Counted from the stretch's first letter, positions 1 to 8,568 are shown. The stretch: DNA of 48,892 bases from Bacilli bacterium (GCA_017501465.1 JAFVWY010000003.1:1-48892); one strand, 5' to 3'. Notes: a model not told the origin generated them from the sequence alone. Numbers and translations: made by a program.

Positions 1-479
1 CTTTATCTAAGACTTTATCTTCAATCTTAATTAAACGATTATTAATTGAAGTTACTTGATTCTTTAGTTCAATATAGTTATCATTAGAAACAATTACTCG
101 ATTCTCATTTATGACATAACCTTTTAATAAATATTCTTTTAGTACTTTATTAGCCCATTGTCTAAACATTATTCCTCTTTTAGAATTAACTCGATATCCT
201 ACTGCCAATATCATATCTAAATTATACATTAAAATATATTTTGTTTTTATATAAGATAATTCGGTTTTTCCGAATTTTCTTACGACGTTCTCAACATCTA
301 ACTCATTTTTTTAAAATATTTTTAATATGTTCATTAATCGTTGATTTAGCTTTATTAAATAAAATAGACATTTGTTATTGAGTCATCCATATAGTTTCTT
401 CTTTTGGATTAACACTTACTTCTAATTCAAATTCACCATCAATAAATTTTACAATATCATAATTTTGTGTTTTGTTCAT
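1..479 (-). pseudogene. RhuM-family protein, broken and cut by the window edge
   Basis: Read on the minus strand from an ATG at 479, the conceptual protein begins MNKTQNYDIVKF and passes through the RhuM-type HTH segment (IWMTQ-stop-QMSILFN, then KSTINEHIKNI) and the core NLDMILAVGYRVNSKRG followed by FRQWANKVLKEYLLKGY. Two lesions are visible: a TAA at 375-377 where the family has CAA (Gln of MTQQQ), and a one-base frame loss in a run of seven T at 306-312. RhuM-family proteins are accessory-genome proteins of unclear function, found near phage and restriction loci. The reading frame runs off the window start, so the C-terminal part is not visible. A sequencing error could explain the homopolymer frameshift but less easily the nonsense codon. 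Confidence 0.75.
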
Positions 480-498
480 ATTTATCCTTTATAATAAA

Positions 499-530
499 AA
501 AAGAGAATTAAAAATATTTAATTCTCTTTT
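499..530. terminator. Bidirectional terminator after the HTH gene
   Basis: Perfect 14-bp inverted repeat (AAAAGAGAATTAAA, 4-nt loop, TTTAATTCTCTTTT). It lies just after the stop of the HTH gene at 580 and before the RhuM pseudogene on the same strand. The A/T tails on both sides allow termination in either direction. Confidence 0.7.
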
Positions 531-579
531 AATTATAGTTTATGAAAATTAATAAATAAAGTTTTTTATGTTTCGAAAA

Positions 580-1284
580 TTACATGTTTACTTTATTGGC
601 TTGAACATTACCCATAATTGTATTACAATCAACATTACCCATAGTAGTCACATTACCACCAATATTATCACATTCTACATAGCTTGACGCATTAACATCC
701 CTACCTACATTACCACATTCAATATAACTTCCGCATGTGACATCACCACTTATATCGCCACATTCAATATAACTTCCACAAGCAACATTACCAGTTATTG
801 CACCGCATTCTATATATGAACCACAGTTAACACCTTCTTTAACATCTCCACACTCTACATATGAGCCAGCATTCACTGATCCTCCTACATCTTTACACAT
901 TACTGAAAAATGTGAATCTACACTTCCAGGAATTGGTTCTTCAAACACTATACAAACTTTATCACCATTTCTAATTTCTCTTTTCTTTAATATTTTACTA
1001 TTTAAGATTGCAACTATTCTAACTACATTATCATTAGGCATTTGAAAAACTTCTTCTTTGGCTTCTTCTTTCTTTTCATAGAATAAATCATTTAAAGTGA
1101 TATTAAAAATTTCACATAGTCTTAATAAACTACCAAGATCTGGAATAGTTAAACCATTTTCCCATTGGCTAATTGCTTGATGTGTAATGAACATTTCTTC
1201 TGCAAGTTCAGTTTGTGTCATTCCTTTGTTTTTTCTTAGGTCTGCCAATTTATTCCCTAATTCTTTTATTTGATTATTTTCCAT
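580..1284 (-). CDS. XRE-family regulator with C-terminal cysteine-rich 15-residue repeats
   Basis: Protein of 234 residues. Residues about 8-62 form an XRE/Cro-type helix-turn-helix (LRKNKGMTQTELAEEM, then HQAISQWENG). A middle part of about 70 residues has no recognisable domain. Residues about 138-227 are six tandem 15-residue units of the type NCGSYIECGxIxGxV, each with one or two cysteines at fixed positions, which suggests a short beta-solenoid as in polymer-forming or pentapeptide-like proteins. The start was placed at the ATG at 1284 because AAGGAGG lies 5 nt upstream; an upstream in-frame ATG overlaps that ribosome site and is unlikely to be used. No membrane segment. It probably represses its own promoter (palindrome at 1372-1388). 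What the repeat domain senses is unknown. Confidence 0.75.
   Translation of the reverse strand: MENNQIKELGNKLADLRKNKGMTQTELAEEMFITHQAISQWENGLTIPDLGSLLRLCEIFNITLNDLFYEKKEEAKEEVFQMPNDNVVRIVAILNSKILKKREIRNGDKVCIVFEEPIPGSVDSHFSVMCKDVGGSVNAGSYVECGDVKEGVNCGSYIECGAITGNVACGSYIECGDISGDVTCGSYIECGNVGRDVNASSYVECDNIGGNVTTMGNVDCNTIMGNVQANKVNM
604..873 (-). repeat. Six tandem 45-bp coding repeats
   Basis: The 3' part of the HTH gene consists of six 45-bp units, each encoding 15 residues. Units 1-4 end their first half in ECG; unit 5 has ECD and unit 6 (TTMGNVDCNTIMGNV) is the most divergent. The bases differ at many silent sites, so the array is old rather than a recent slippage product. Confidence 0.85.
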
Positions 1285-1371
1285 ATGTACCTCCTTCAAA
1301 AATACAATTTCATTTTACTAATAAATAGAGAAAATGTCACTCAAGTATTTATTGAATTCTATATATTTTCT

Positions 1372-1388
1372 TGCAAGTGATACTTGCA
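1372..1388. promoter_or_regulatory. Palindrome upstream of the HTH gene, likely operator
   Basis: TGCAAGT-GAT-ACTTGCA is a 7-bp perfect inverted repeat 84 bp upstream of the HTH gene start. A related half-site (TCACTCAAGTATT) lies at about 1337-1349. XRE regulators commonly bind such palindromes in their own promoters; this assignment is inferred from position only. Confidence 0.4.
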
Positions 1389-1404
1389 TTAGCTTTTATA
1401 AGAA

Positions 1405-1428
1405 AAGTAGGAATTAATATTCCTACTT
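1405..1428 (-). terminator. Terminator of tyrS
   Basis: AAGTAGGAAT / ATTCCTACTT inverted repeat beginning 2 bp after the tyrS stop, followed on the minus strand by a T-rich tail. Confidence 0.75.
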
Positions 1429-1429
1429 A

Positions 1430-2659
1430 TTAGTGTTTTAGTAAATAGTAATTTTTCTTACCGCGTCTAATGATAGTATATTTATTTCCAATAGCACTCT
1501 CTTTTGACACAACAAATTCTAAATCTTTTTGTTGAATACCATTTACAAGTACCGCACCATTTTCAATAAATTGTCTAGCTTCTCTTTTTGAACTAGCAGC
1601 TTTTGATAATACTAAAGCATCAATTAATAATAAATTGTCTTCTACTTCAACTTGTGGCATACCACCAAAAGCTATTTCGATTTCTTCAACTGTTAATTGA
1701 CTAATGTTACCACTAAATAATGCTTGTGTAATTTTTTCAGCTTGTTCTAAACCACGTGTACCATGAATTAATTCTGTCATAGCTTTTGCTAAAGCTTTTT
1801 GAGCAACTCTTAAGTGAGGTTCTGCAATAAATGATTTTTCAATTTCTTCGATTTCTTCAACGCTTAAGAAAGTAAATTGTTTTAATCTCATCATTACATC
1901 TGAATCAGGTGTATTAATCCAGAATTGATAGAAATGATATGGACTAGTTTTTTCAGGATTTAGCCAAACAGCACCACCTTCGGATTTACCAAATTTAGTA
2001 CCATCACTCTTTAATACTAGTGGAACTGTAACACCATACGCAACAGCTTTATCACCATGGATCTTTCTAATTAATTCTAAACCACCTGTAATATTACCCC
2101 ATTGGTCTTGTCCACCAACTTGTAATTGACAGTTATATTCTTTATATAAATGTTCAAAGTCTAAAGCTTGTAAAATTTGATATGAGAATTCAGTATATGA
2201 AATACCACTATCAAGTCTTGCTTTAACTGTCTCTTTGTTAATCATATAATTTACATTAAAGAATTTACCATAGTATCTTAGGAATGTTAAGATATCTAAA
2301 TCATGTGTCCAATCATAGTTATTAACTAAAATGGCAGGAAATAAACCTTTAACTTGTTCATATAAACATTCAGCATTATGTTTTGTAACCTCAGCTGATA
2401 GTAATTGTCTTTCGCTTCCTGGTTTTGGATCACCAATAGAACCTGTTGCTCCACCAATTAAGAATATAGGTTTATTACCAACTGATTCTAAACGTTTAGC
2501 AAATAAATAAACTAACAAATGACCAACATGTAAACTATCTCCTGTAGGATCAGCACCTAAATAGAAAGTTAATTCACCATTATTAATTTTTTCAATTACT
2601 GCTTCATCAGTAACATTATGAATTAAACCTCTCCATTTTAATTCTTCAAATAACGTCAT
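1430..2659 (-). CDS. tyrS: Tyrosyl-tRNA synthetase
   Basis: Class I aminoacyl-tRNA synthetase of 409 residues that charges tRNA-Tyr in the cytoplasm. Visible signatures: the HIGH-type motif HVGHL at about 45-49 within YLGADPTGDSLHVGHLL, the KMSKS-type loop KFGKS at about 223-227, and a C-terminal S4 RNA-binding domain (SSKREARQFIENGAVLVNG). Length matches bacterial TyrRS (about 410-420). GGGAG lies about 9 nt before the ATG. The gene starts 15 bp after the CcpA-like regulator and is probably cotranscribed with it. No T-box-like leader is visible, so tyrosine control of the usual Firmicutes kind seems absent. Confidence 0.97.
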   Translation of the reverse strand: MTLFEELKWRGLIHNVTDEAVIEKINNGELTFYLGADPTGDSLHVGHLLVYLFAKRLESVGNKPIFLIGGATGSIGDPKPGSERQLLSAEVTKHNAECLYEQVKGLFPAILVNNYDWTHDLDILTFLRYYGKFFNVNYMINKETVKARLDSGISYTEFSYQILQALDFEHLYKEYNCQLQVGGQDQWGNITGGLELIRKIHGDKAVAYGVTVPLVLKSDGTKFGKSEGGAVWLNPEKTSPYHFYQFWINTPDSDVMMRLKQFTFLSVEEIEEIEKSFIAEPHLRVAQKALAKAMTELIHGTRGLEQAEKITQALFSGNISQLTVEEIEIAFGGMPQVEVEDNLLLIDALVLSKAASSKREARQFIENGAVLVNGIQQKDLEFVVSKESAIGNKYTIIRRGKKNYYLLKH

Positions 2660-2674
2660 ATCAATATATCTCCC

Positions 2675-3694
2675 TTATTTAATACTTTCTCTTTCAATTA
2701 CATTATAATTAATAAATTGTTTAATATCTGTAATTTCTTCATCTTCTTCTTTTTCCATTAACTTAGTAAGTAAATCCATTGCTTTTTCACCCATTTCATA
2801 AATAGGAGTATTTACACTTGTAAGTTTAGGTCTTGCAAGTTCTGCGTATCTTGTATTTTGGAAACCAATTACTTGTAATTCTTCTGGAATATGAATATGT
2901 AAAAGTCTCGCAACATTTATAAAAGATACAGCCATAGAATCTCTTACTACGATTGCAACATCTGGATGTTCTTCTTTTAAAAGTTCTTTAAAACTAATTT
3001 CATTTCTTTCAGTTAGACCGCTAACCTCAATAATTCTTGGCTCTAAATTAGCTTCTTTCATCGCTTGTAAATAACCTTCAACTTTTAAATTGTTCATCGC
3101 ATAATTACGAATAGTTTTAATCATCCAAATCTTTTTATTACCACGATCAATCATTTCTTTTGTTACACCATATGCAGCTCTATAATAATCAATTGATACT
3201 TGTGGGATATCAGGATTAGTACATGGAGTATTTGTCAATACAACAGGCATTGGTACATCCGCTAATAACTTTTCATGTTCTTCTGTAAATTCATCATTAA
3301 TATATAATACACCATCTACACTTGATGAAACAACTGTAGACCATAATTCTTTTTCCGCTAATAATTGTTCTTCTGTGTTCTCGTAATTGTTTCTTCCCGC
3401 AACAAATAGTCTTAATAAATAACCACGTTTTGTTGCGCAATCAGCAATTCCGTTAACGATTTCTGCAATACTACTTCTTGTTAATTCAGGCACAACAACT
3501 GCAACAGTAGTTGATTTTGAACTAGCCAAACCTTTCGCATTCAAATTAGGTTTATAACCTAATTCTCTAATAATCTTTTCAATTTTGTCGCGAGTGGCAG
3601 GTTTAACTTTTTCAGGATGATTTAATACTCTAGATACAGTCGCTAAAGATACACCAGCTTTTCCAGCTACATCATAAATTTTAATTTGATTCAT
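2675..3694 (-). CDS. ccpA: LacI/GalR-family regulator, CcpA-like
   Basis: Protein of 339 residues with an N-terminal LacI-type HTH (IYDVAGKAGVSLATVSRVLN, residues 6-25) and hinge (KGLASSKSTT), then a periplasmic-binding-protein-like core. The HTH and hinge resemble CcpA, the catabolite control protein that with HPr-Ser-P binds cre sites. Other LacI paralogues with sugar effectors cannot be excluded from sequence alone. It is the first gene of a likely ccpA-tyrS unit. Upstream are a TTGAAA/TATAAT promoter and a 14-bp palindrome resembling a cre half-palindrome without the central CG. Confidence 0.72.
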   Translation of the reverse strand: MNQIKIYDVAGKAGVSLATVSRVLNHPEKVKPATRDKIEKIIRELGYKPNLNAKGLASSKSTTVAVVVPELTRSSIAEIVNGIADCATKRGYLLRLFVAGRNNYENTEEQLLAEKELWSTVVSSSVDGVLYINDEFTEEHEKLLADVPMPVVLTNTPCTNPDIPQVSIDYYRAAYGVTKEMIDRGNKKIWMIKTIRNYAMNNLKVEGYLQAMKEANLEPRIIEVSGLTERNEISFKELLKEEHPDVAIVVRDSMAVSFINVARLLHIHIPEELQVIGFQNTRYAELARPKLTSVNTPIYEMGEKAMDLLTKLMEKEEDEEITDIKQFINYNVIERESIK

Positions 3695-3743
3695 GTTCTG
3701 TCTCCTCTTACAAATATTAAAAGTAATTATTACTTCATTTTAT

Positions 3744-3772
3744 ATTATATATCAATTTTTTTCTTTTTTCAA
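3744..3772 (-). promoter_or_regulatory. SigA-type promoter of the CcpA-like gene
   Basis: On the minus strand TTGAAA (3767-3772), 17-bp spacer, TATAAT (3744-3749), about 50 bp upstream of the start codon. Confidence 0.65.
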
Positions 3773-3779
3773 GTGAAAA

Positions 3780-3793
3780 TGAAAATATTTTCA
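3780..3793. promoter_or_regulatory. cre-like palindrome at the murC/ccpA junction
   Basis: TGAAAATATTTTCA is a perfect 14-bp palindrome that fits the outer positions of the cre consensus (TGWnAnCGnTnWCA) but has TA in place of the central CG. It covers the murC stop codon (3791-3793) and sits upstream of the -35 box of the CcpA-like gene. It could equally be part of a weak murC terminator. Confidence 0.35.
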
Positions 3794-4987
3794 TTCTTTT
3801 TCATAAATTAAATACTTTTCTTTAAAACTTTTAATAATGCTGCCAGCACCTAGTAAAATTATAATACTATCCTCTATATTTTCATATTTAAAATCTTTAT
3901 ATTTTTTAAACATTTTAAATAAACTACTTATCTTATTTTCTAATGTTCTATTATATGGCTCTCTTTTAGAAGTAAATACCTTATCAATATAAACCAAATC
4001 AAATAAAGACAAACTATTTATAAAACCATCTATAAACTTAATTGTCCTAGAATAAGTATGTGGTTGAAACAATACTATTTTTCTTTTGTTGGGATATTTT
4101 ATTTTTAGCAAATTATATAATTCTTTTATTTCAGTAGGATGATGTGCGTAGTCCTCTATTATAATATTAGAATTTATTTTTGTTTCTTCTGTTCTTCTTT
4201 TAGGAAGTCTTAGATTATGAACCTTTGATGTTATATAACTTGTAGTAAAACCAAGTTTTATCAAAGTATAATAAGCTAATACAAAATTATATATATTATG
4301 AATGCCTACTATTGGTATTTTAATAATGGTATTATCAATTAATAATAATGTATAAGTACTTGTTATTTTTTTAATGGTAAAACTTGAATTTGACAAACAA
4401 ATGATGCTTCCAGCATTCATACTCGCTTTATAAAAAGATTTAATAGTAGTTTCAATATTTTTAAAATAATCAGGATGATCATAATCTATATTTGTTATTA
4501 CTAAAATATCAGGTCGATAACTTAAAAAATGATCTTGATATTCACAGGATTCATATATTAAATACTTGTAATCACTAGATGCATAACCTGTCCCATCACC
4601 TATAATATAGGCAATCTTTTCATCATATAATAATTGTCTAATAAAAGTGGCAGTAGTAGTTTTCCCATGTGTACCACTTACTCCAATTTTGACACCAGGT
4701 AATGTTGATATAAATTCATGATAATAATAGTATTTATAATCGTTACTTACTATTTTTTGGACCTCTACATTTTCCAAGTGATATGCGTTACCAATTATAT
4801 AAACATAATTAGGCAAGATATTAGATTCATCAAATGAATTTATTTTAATATTTCTTTTAAGTAATTCAGTTTCAAAACCAAAACTATAACTTATATCACT
4901 TCCAATTACCTCATGACCTAAATCATGTAAATAACAAGCTAACGCACTCATCCCTGTTCCTTTAATTCCCACCAAATATATTTTCAT
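3791..4987 (-). CDS. murC: UDP-N-acetylmuramate--L-alanine ligase
   Basis: Mur ligase of 398 residues that adds L-alanine to UDP-MurNAc with ATP in the cytoplasm, first amino-acid step of peptidoglycan stem synthesis. The N-terminal Rossmann domain starts with VGIKGTGMSALA; the ATP loop GVSGTHGKTTT is at about 101-111; NIDYDHPD and the C-terminal EDYAHHPTEI (substrate-binding) are present. It is shorter than typical MurC (about 430-480), with compact central loops, but all key motifs are intact. The stop is TGA, evidence for the standard code. It is divergent from the LytTR regulator gene. SD GGTGATTTT-ATG. Confidence 0.92.
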   Translation of the reverse strand: MKIYLVGIKGTGMSALACYLHDLGHEVIGSDISYSFGFETELLKRNIKINSFDESNILPNYVYIIGNAYHLENVEVQKIVSNDYKYYYYHEFISTLPGVKIGVSGTHGKTTTATFIRQLLYDEKIAYIIGDGTGYASSDYKYLIYESCEYQDHFLSYRPDILVITNIDYDHPDYFKNIETTIKSFYKASMNAGSIICLSNSSFTIKKITSTYTLLLIDNTIIKIPIVGIHNIYNFVLAYYTLIKLGFTTSYITSKVHNLRLPKRRTEETKINSNIIIEDYAHHPTEIKELYNLLKIKYPNKRKIVLFQPHTYSRTIKFIDGFINSLSLFDLVYIDKVFTSKREPYNRTLENKISSLFKMFKKYKDFKYENIEDSIIILLGAGSIIKSFKEKYLIYEKE

Positions 4988-5013
4988 AAAATCACCACTT
5001 CATTATATGATTA

Positions 5014-5069
5014 AACTTTGTTTAATATATATCTTTGATACTAAATTTATCCAAACATAAAACAAAGTT
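5014..5069. repeat. 10-bp inverted repeat between murC and the LytTR gene
   Basis: AACTTTGTTT (5014-5023) and AAACAAAGTT (5060-5069) are perfect inverted copies 36 bp apart in the divergent intergenic region. They could be paired operator half-sites or base-pair in the murC 5' leader. No known motif is recognised. Confidence 0.4.
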
Positions 5070-5097
5070 ATTATACTAATACTATATTTATAGTTTC

Positions 5098-5126
5098 TTT
5101 ACTTTTTTAATATAGTATGTTATAAT
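5098..5126 (+). promoter_or_regulatory. Promoter of the LytTR two-component operon
   Basis: TTTACT (5098-5103), 17-bp spacer, TATAAT (5121-5126). The ATG is only 16 bp after the -10 box, so the expected transcript begins at or in the GGTGA ribosome site (5133-5137): a very short leader. Confidence 0.65.
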
Positions 5127-5141
5127 ATATATGGTGATAAT

Positions 5142-5882
5142 ATGAGAATTGCTATTTGTGATGACAACAAAATGGATTTACAATATGTAACGATTGTTGT
5201 TGAAGAATTTTTTAATAAAAAAAATATTACGCCTAAAATTGATAAATTTGTTAATCCAAGACTTCTTCTTAATAAATTAACTGAAGATGAAAACTTATTA
5301 TATGATTTATTTATCTTAGACGTCGTAATGCCACAAAATGGAATAATTGTTGCACAAAAGATCAATAAACTTTTCCCTAATGCTGTTATTATTTTCCAAA
5401 GTACATCAAGAGATTTTGCGGCTGATGCTTTTAGAGTAAGAGCATTAGATTACTTTTTAAAACCAATTAACAAAATCCAAGTATTTGAGACTTTAGAAAG
5501 ATTATATGATTCGATTGCTCCATCAAATAAAACAGTAATTCAAATAAAGGATAGTGAATTTTTCTTAACAAGTATTGTGATTCAAGATATTAATTATATC
5601 GAATCATTTAATAGAAGACTACTATTTCATTTAATAGATGGAAGAACTATCTATTCTACAACTCTTAGAAGTAAATTTATTGATAGTATGCCATTTGATT
5701 TAGAAACAAATAATTTTATTGCGTGTCATGCATCATTCGTTGTTAATCTTAATCAAGTAAAATCAATATCTTCGAATTCATTTGTTATGTTTAATGGTAA
5801 AGTAATTCCAATTTCTAAGAAGTTATATAAAAACATTAAGAACCAATATATAACTTATCTAGTAGGTGATAATAATGAGTGA
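5142..5882 (+). CDS. LytTR-family response regulator (AgrA/ComE type)
   Basis: Protein of 246 residues. Residues 1-120 form a CheY-like receiver (IAICDDN acidic pocket near the N-terminus, phospho-acceptor Asp in LFILDVVMPQNG near residue 61, Lys in FLKPIN). Residues about 135-240 form a LytTR DNA-binding domain (INYIESFNRRLLFHL, then FIACHASFVVNLNQVKSI). Such regulators bind paired direct repeats and control peptide signalling, bacteriocin or cell-wall genes. The partner kinase follows directly with an overlap. No agrB/agrD-type peptide gene is present in the neighbourhood, so its signal is unknown. Confidence 0.9.
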   Translation: MRIAICDDNKMDLQYVTIVVEEFFNKKNITPKIDKFVNPRLLLNKLTEDENLLYDLFILDVVMPQNGIIVAQKINKLFPNAVIIFQSTSRDFAADAFRVRALDYFLKPINKIQVFETLERLYDSIAPSNKTVIQIKDSEFFLTSIVIQDINYIESFNRRLLFHLIDGRTIYSTTLRSKFIDSMPFDLETNNFIACHASFVVNLNQVKSISSNSFVMFNGKVIPISKKLYKNIKNQYITYLVGDNNE

Positions 5883-7173
5883 ACAATTTTATGTAATATG
5901 TTGGATATTATTTATTAATATCTTTACTTGTACGCTTACATTTTTTAATAGTAAAAAAAGATTTAATACTATTAGTCGAACAATAATTATTCTTTCATAT
6001 TTTATAGTTAGTACTTCTTTAAACATTTATTTTTTGTATAATAAAACTATAAAAGATTTAGAATACTTATACTTTTTTACTCTAATAATCCCATCAATTC
6101 CAATTATGTTATTAACAACTAAAAGTGGGATTATTTCTATTATTACAATATCTTTTAATATCTTTTTAGCAGTTTATTCAGTAATGGTCTTAAAAGATAT
6201 TACAGCTAGATATATAATTAAAAATACAGAATGGGTTGAAATAATTCCTGTAATACTTTTTCCAATGGTATGGATATATGTTAAGTATTTTTATCTAGAC
6301 TTTCAAAATGATATTGACGATACATCTAGTAAATTTTCTCTAATATTAATGTTATTTGGTTTAACTGTTACTTTAGAATTAGTATTATATACTTATCTTG
6401 CAAAAATTGTAGGTCAAGCTTTTCTTAGAACTGATCTATTCTGTATAGCACTTCTTAGCGTTTATTTCTTCTCATATTTAATATTTAAGCCTTTATTTAA
6501 ACTTTATACTAACGAATTAGTCAATATCACTAATACTGAGATCTTTAATAAAGAGGCTTTACATATTGAAGAAAGATTAGAATCTTCACAAAAAAATGAA
6601 GCAAAACTTAAGGTTTTAAAACATGATTTAAAACATATATTAGTTACTGTTAATCAACTAATAACCAACGATAAAATTGAAGAGGCTTCAAATTATCTAC
6701 AAGAATATACAAATAAGATTGATAACATTACTATTTCTAGTTATTCTACTAACCCAATTATTGATTCGGTACTTGGCTATTATATGTCTTATTGTGAGAA
6801 GAATGATATTGAATTTAAAATTCAAATTGATGACTTTGAAAATATTTTAAATATTCCAACTTTAGATTTTTCAGTATTTATTTCTAACTGTTTAGAAAAT
6901 GCTGTTAACGCAACTAAGAAATTACACAAAAATCGTAAAATTTCTTTATCTATTATAAATAACAGACAACGACTTGTTCTTCAAATTAAAAATACCTTTA
7001 ATGGTAAAATTAAATTTGGTGGTGATAATACACCAATATCTAATAAAAAGAATCATGGTATTGGCACAACATCAATTAAATGGTTTGTTGATAAATATCA
7101 TTTAGATATAAATTATATAATAGAAAAAAACAATTTTATTATTAATATTTTATTAAATGATGATAATAAATAA
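5875..7173 (+). CDS. AgrC/ComD-like sensor histidine kinase (GHKL ATPase)
   Basis: Protein of about 432 residues. The N-terminal half (about 1-215) holds some six hydrophobic segments, an integral-membrane sensor. A coiled region leads to the phospho-acceptor box VLKHDLKHILVTVNQL, then the GHKL ATPase with the N-box NCLENAVNA and G-box HGIGTTSIKW. It should phosphorylate the LytTR regulator encoded upstream. The ATG at 5875 was chosen over a GTG at 5866, because that GTG is part of the GGTGAT ribosome site. The start overlaps the regulator's last codons by 8 nt, implying translational coupling. Confidence 0.88.
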   Translation: MSEQFYVICWILFINIFTCTLTFFNSKKRFNTISRTIIILSYFIVSTSLNIYFLYNKTIKDLEYLYFFTLIIPSIPIMLLTTKSGIISIITISFNIFLAVYSVMVLKDITARYIIKNTEWVEIIPVILFPMVWIYVKYFYLDFQNDIDDTSSKFSLILMLFGLTVTLELVLYTYLAKIVGQAFLRTDLFCIALLSVYFFSYLIFKPLFKLYTNELVNITNTEIFNKEALHIEERLESSQKNEAKLKVLKHDLKHILVTVNQLITNDKIEEASNYLQEYTNKIDNITISSYSTNPIIDSVLGYYMSYCEKNDIEFKIQIDDFENILNIPTLDFSVFISNCLENAVNATKKLHKNRKISLSIINNRQRLVLQIKNTFNGKIKFGGDNTPISNKKNHGIGTTSIKWFVDKYHLDINYIIEKNNFIINILLNDDNK

Positions 7174-7200
7174 AAAGCTCTAGTTTCCTAGAGCTTTTTT
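7172..7200. terminator. Bidirectional terminator between kinase and permease genes
   Basis: AAAAAGCTCTAG / CTAGAGCTTTTT stem with a TTTC loop between two convergent genes, which end at 7173 and 7202. Confidence 0.85.
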
Positions 7201-7201
7201 A

Positions 7202-8548
7202 TTATTCACCTTTTTCTTCTTTTGGTTTTCTTAAGTTTACAATAAAGTTAGTAACGATACCTAAAATTAATGCACATGCAACAGTAGTAATAGTTACTTG
7301 TCCTAGTGGAATTACAATACCACCAACACCAGCAATTAAGATAACACTAACTACGAATAAATTTTTATTATCATTTAAATCAACTTTTTGGATCATTTTT
7401 AAACCAGATACAGCAATGAAACCATATAAAGCTACACATACACCACCCATAACACAAGAAGGGATAGTTGCTAAGAATGTAGAGAATGGTCCAAAGAATG
7501 AAATGATAATAGCCATAATAGCAGTAAAGAAAATTGTTTTAATAGATGCATTACCTGAAATAGCAACACAACCAACAGATTCACCATATGTTGTATTAGG
7601 ACATCCACCAAACAATGCACCAGCCATTGAACCAACACCATCACCTAATAATGTTCTATTTAAACCAGGTTCAGTTAATAGATCTTGTTCAATAATAGAT
7701 GATAAGTTTTTGTGGTCAGCGATATGTTCAGCAAATACAACGAATGCAACTGGAATATAAGCAACTGCAACTGTACCAACATATGACCAAGATAAATCTT
7801 TAAATCCACCAAATGCAGTAATGAATGTAAAATCAGGAATCCATTGGATATCTTTAAATAAAGAGAAATTAATTATTTTAAATGATTCTACATCAAAGAT
7901 AAAGCCAATACCAGTTAAAATACAAGCAGCAACATAACCAGCTAAGATACCAATGATAAATGGAATCATTTTTAACATCTTTTTACCATATACAGAACAA
8001 ATTACAACAGTAAAGAAAGTAACAAGTCCACAGAATAATGAAGCATATAAACTATATGTAGATGAAGTAAATTGTTTTGTTAAGTCTCCAATAGCATTAC
8101 CAGCTAATGATAAACCAATAATAGCAACAGTAGGACCAATAATAACTGGTGGCATTAATTTGTTAATCCATTGAACGCCAACATATTTAACGATTAATGA
8201 GATAACTACATAAACTAAACCAGCAAAAATAGCACCTAAGATAATACCTAAGTAACCTAAGGCAGCACTAGCAGCACCAGCAAATGCAGAACACATTGAA
8301 CCAATAAATGCGAAAGATGATCCTAAGAATACTGGACTTTTAAATTTAGTAAATAGTAAATAAACTAAAGTACCAACACCTGCACCAAATAAAGCAGCAG
8401 TAGCTGACATATTTGCATGAGCAAATGATTGATTGATAATTGCAGGTACAGCAATAGTAGCAGCCATAATTGCTAATAATTGTTGGATTGCAAAAACAAC
8501 TGTTTTACCAAAAGATGGTTTGTCTTGAACATTGTAAATTAGTTTCAT
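7202..8548 (-). CDS. uraA: Uracil permease (NCS2 nucleobase:cation symporter)
   Basis: Integral membrane protein of 448 residues with about 12-14 hydrophobic segments. The NCS2 signature is visible: the loop GGCPNTTYGESVGCVAISG near residue 320, and the upstream FVVFAEHIADHKN segment, typical of UraA/PyrP, with the His/Glu pair used for uracil binding in that family. It imports uracil with protons. Xanthine permeases are the main alternative, but the AEHIADHKN motif favours uracil. GAGGAGG lies before the ATG. Expression is probably controlled by the leader peptide and terminator just upstream. Confidence 0.88.
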   Translation of the reverse strand: MKLIYNVQDKPSFGKTVVFAIQQLLAIMAATIAVPAIINQSFAHANMSATAALFGAGVGTLVYLLFTKFKSPVFLGSSFAFIGSMCSAFAGAASAALGYLGIILGAIFAGLVYVVISLIVKYVGVQWINKLMPPVIIGPTVAIIGLSLAGNAIGDLTKQFTSSTYSLYASLFCGLVTFFTVVICSVYGKKMLKMIPFIIGILAGYVAACILTGIGFIFDVESFKIINFSLFKDIQWIPDFTFITAFGGFKDLSWSYVGTVAVAYIPVAFVVFAEHIADHKNLSSIIEQDLLTEPGLNRTLLGDGVGSMAGALFGGCPNTTYGESVGCVAISGNASIKTIFFTAIMAIIISFFGPFSTFLATIPSCVMGGVCVALYGFIAVSGLKMIQKVDLNDNKNLFVVSVILIAGVGGIVIPLGQVTITTVACALILGIVTNFIVNLRKPKEEKGE

Positions 8549-8568
8549 AATTAAATTCCTCCTCTTTT

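Noticed and set aside
580-1284. CRISPR-like or recent tandem repeat array
   Set aside because: The repeats are coding, 45 bp without spacers, and silent-site divergent; they are protein repeats.
1285-2674. T-box leader for tyrS
   Set aside because: Only 15 bp separate tyrS from the upstream gene, leaving no space for a T-box; none seen before the CcpA-like gene.
5120-5365. 81-codon minus-strand ORF inside the LytTR gene
   Set aside because: Antisense shadow of a well supported receiver domain; no ribosome site and no protein-like pattern.
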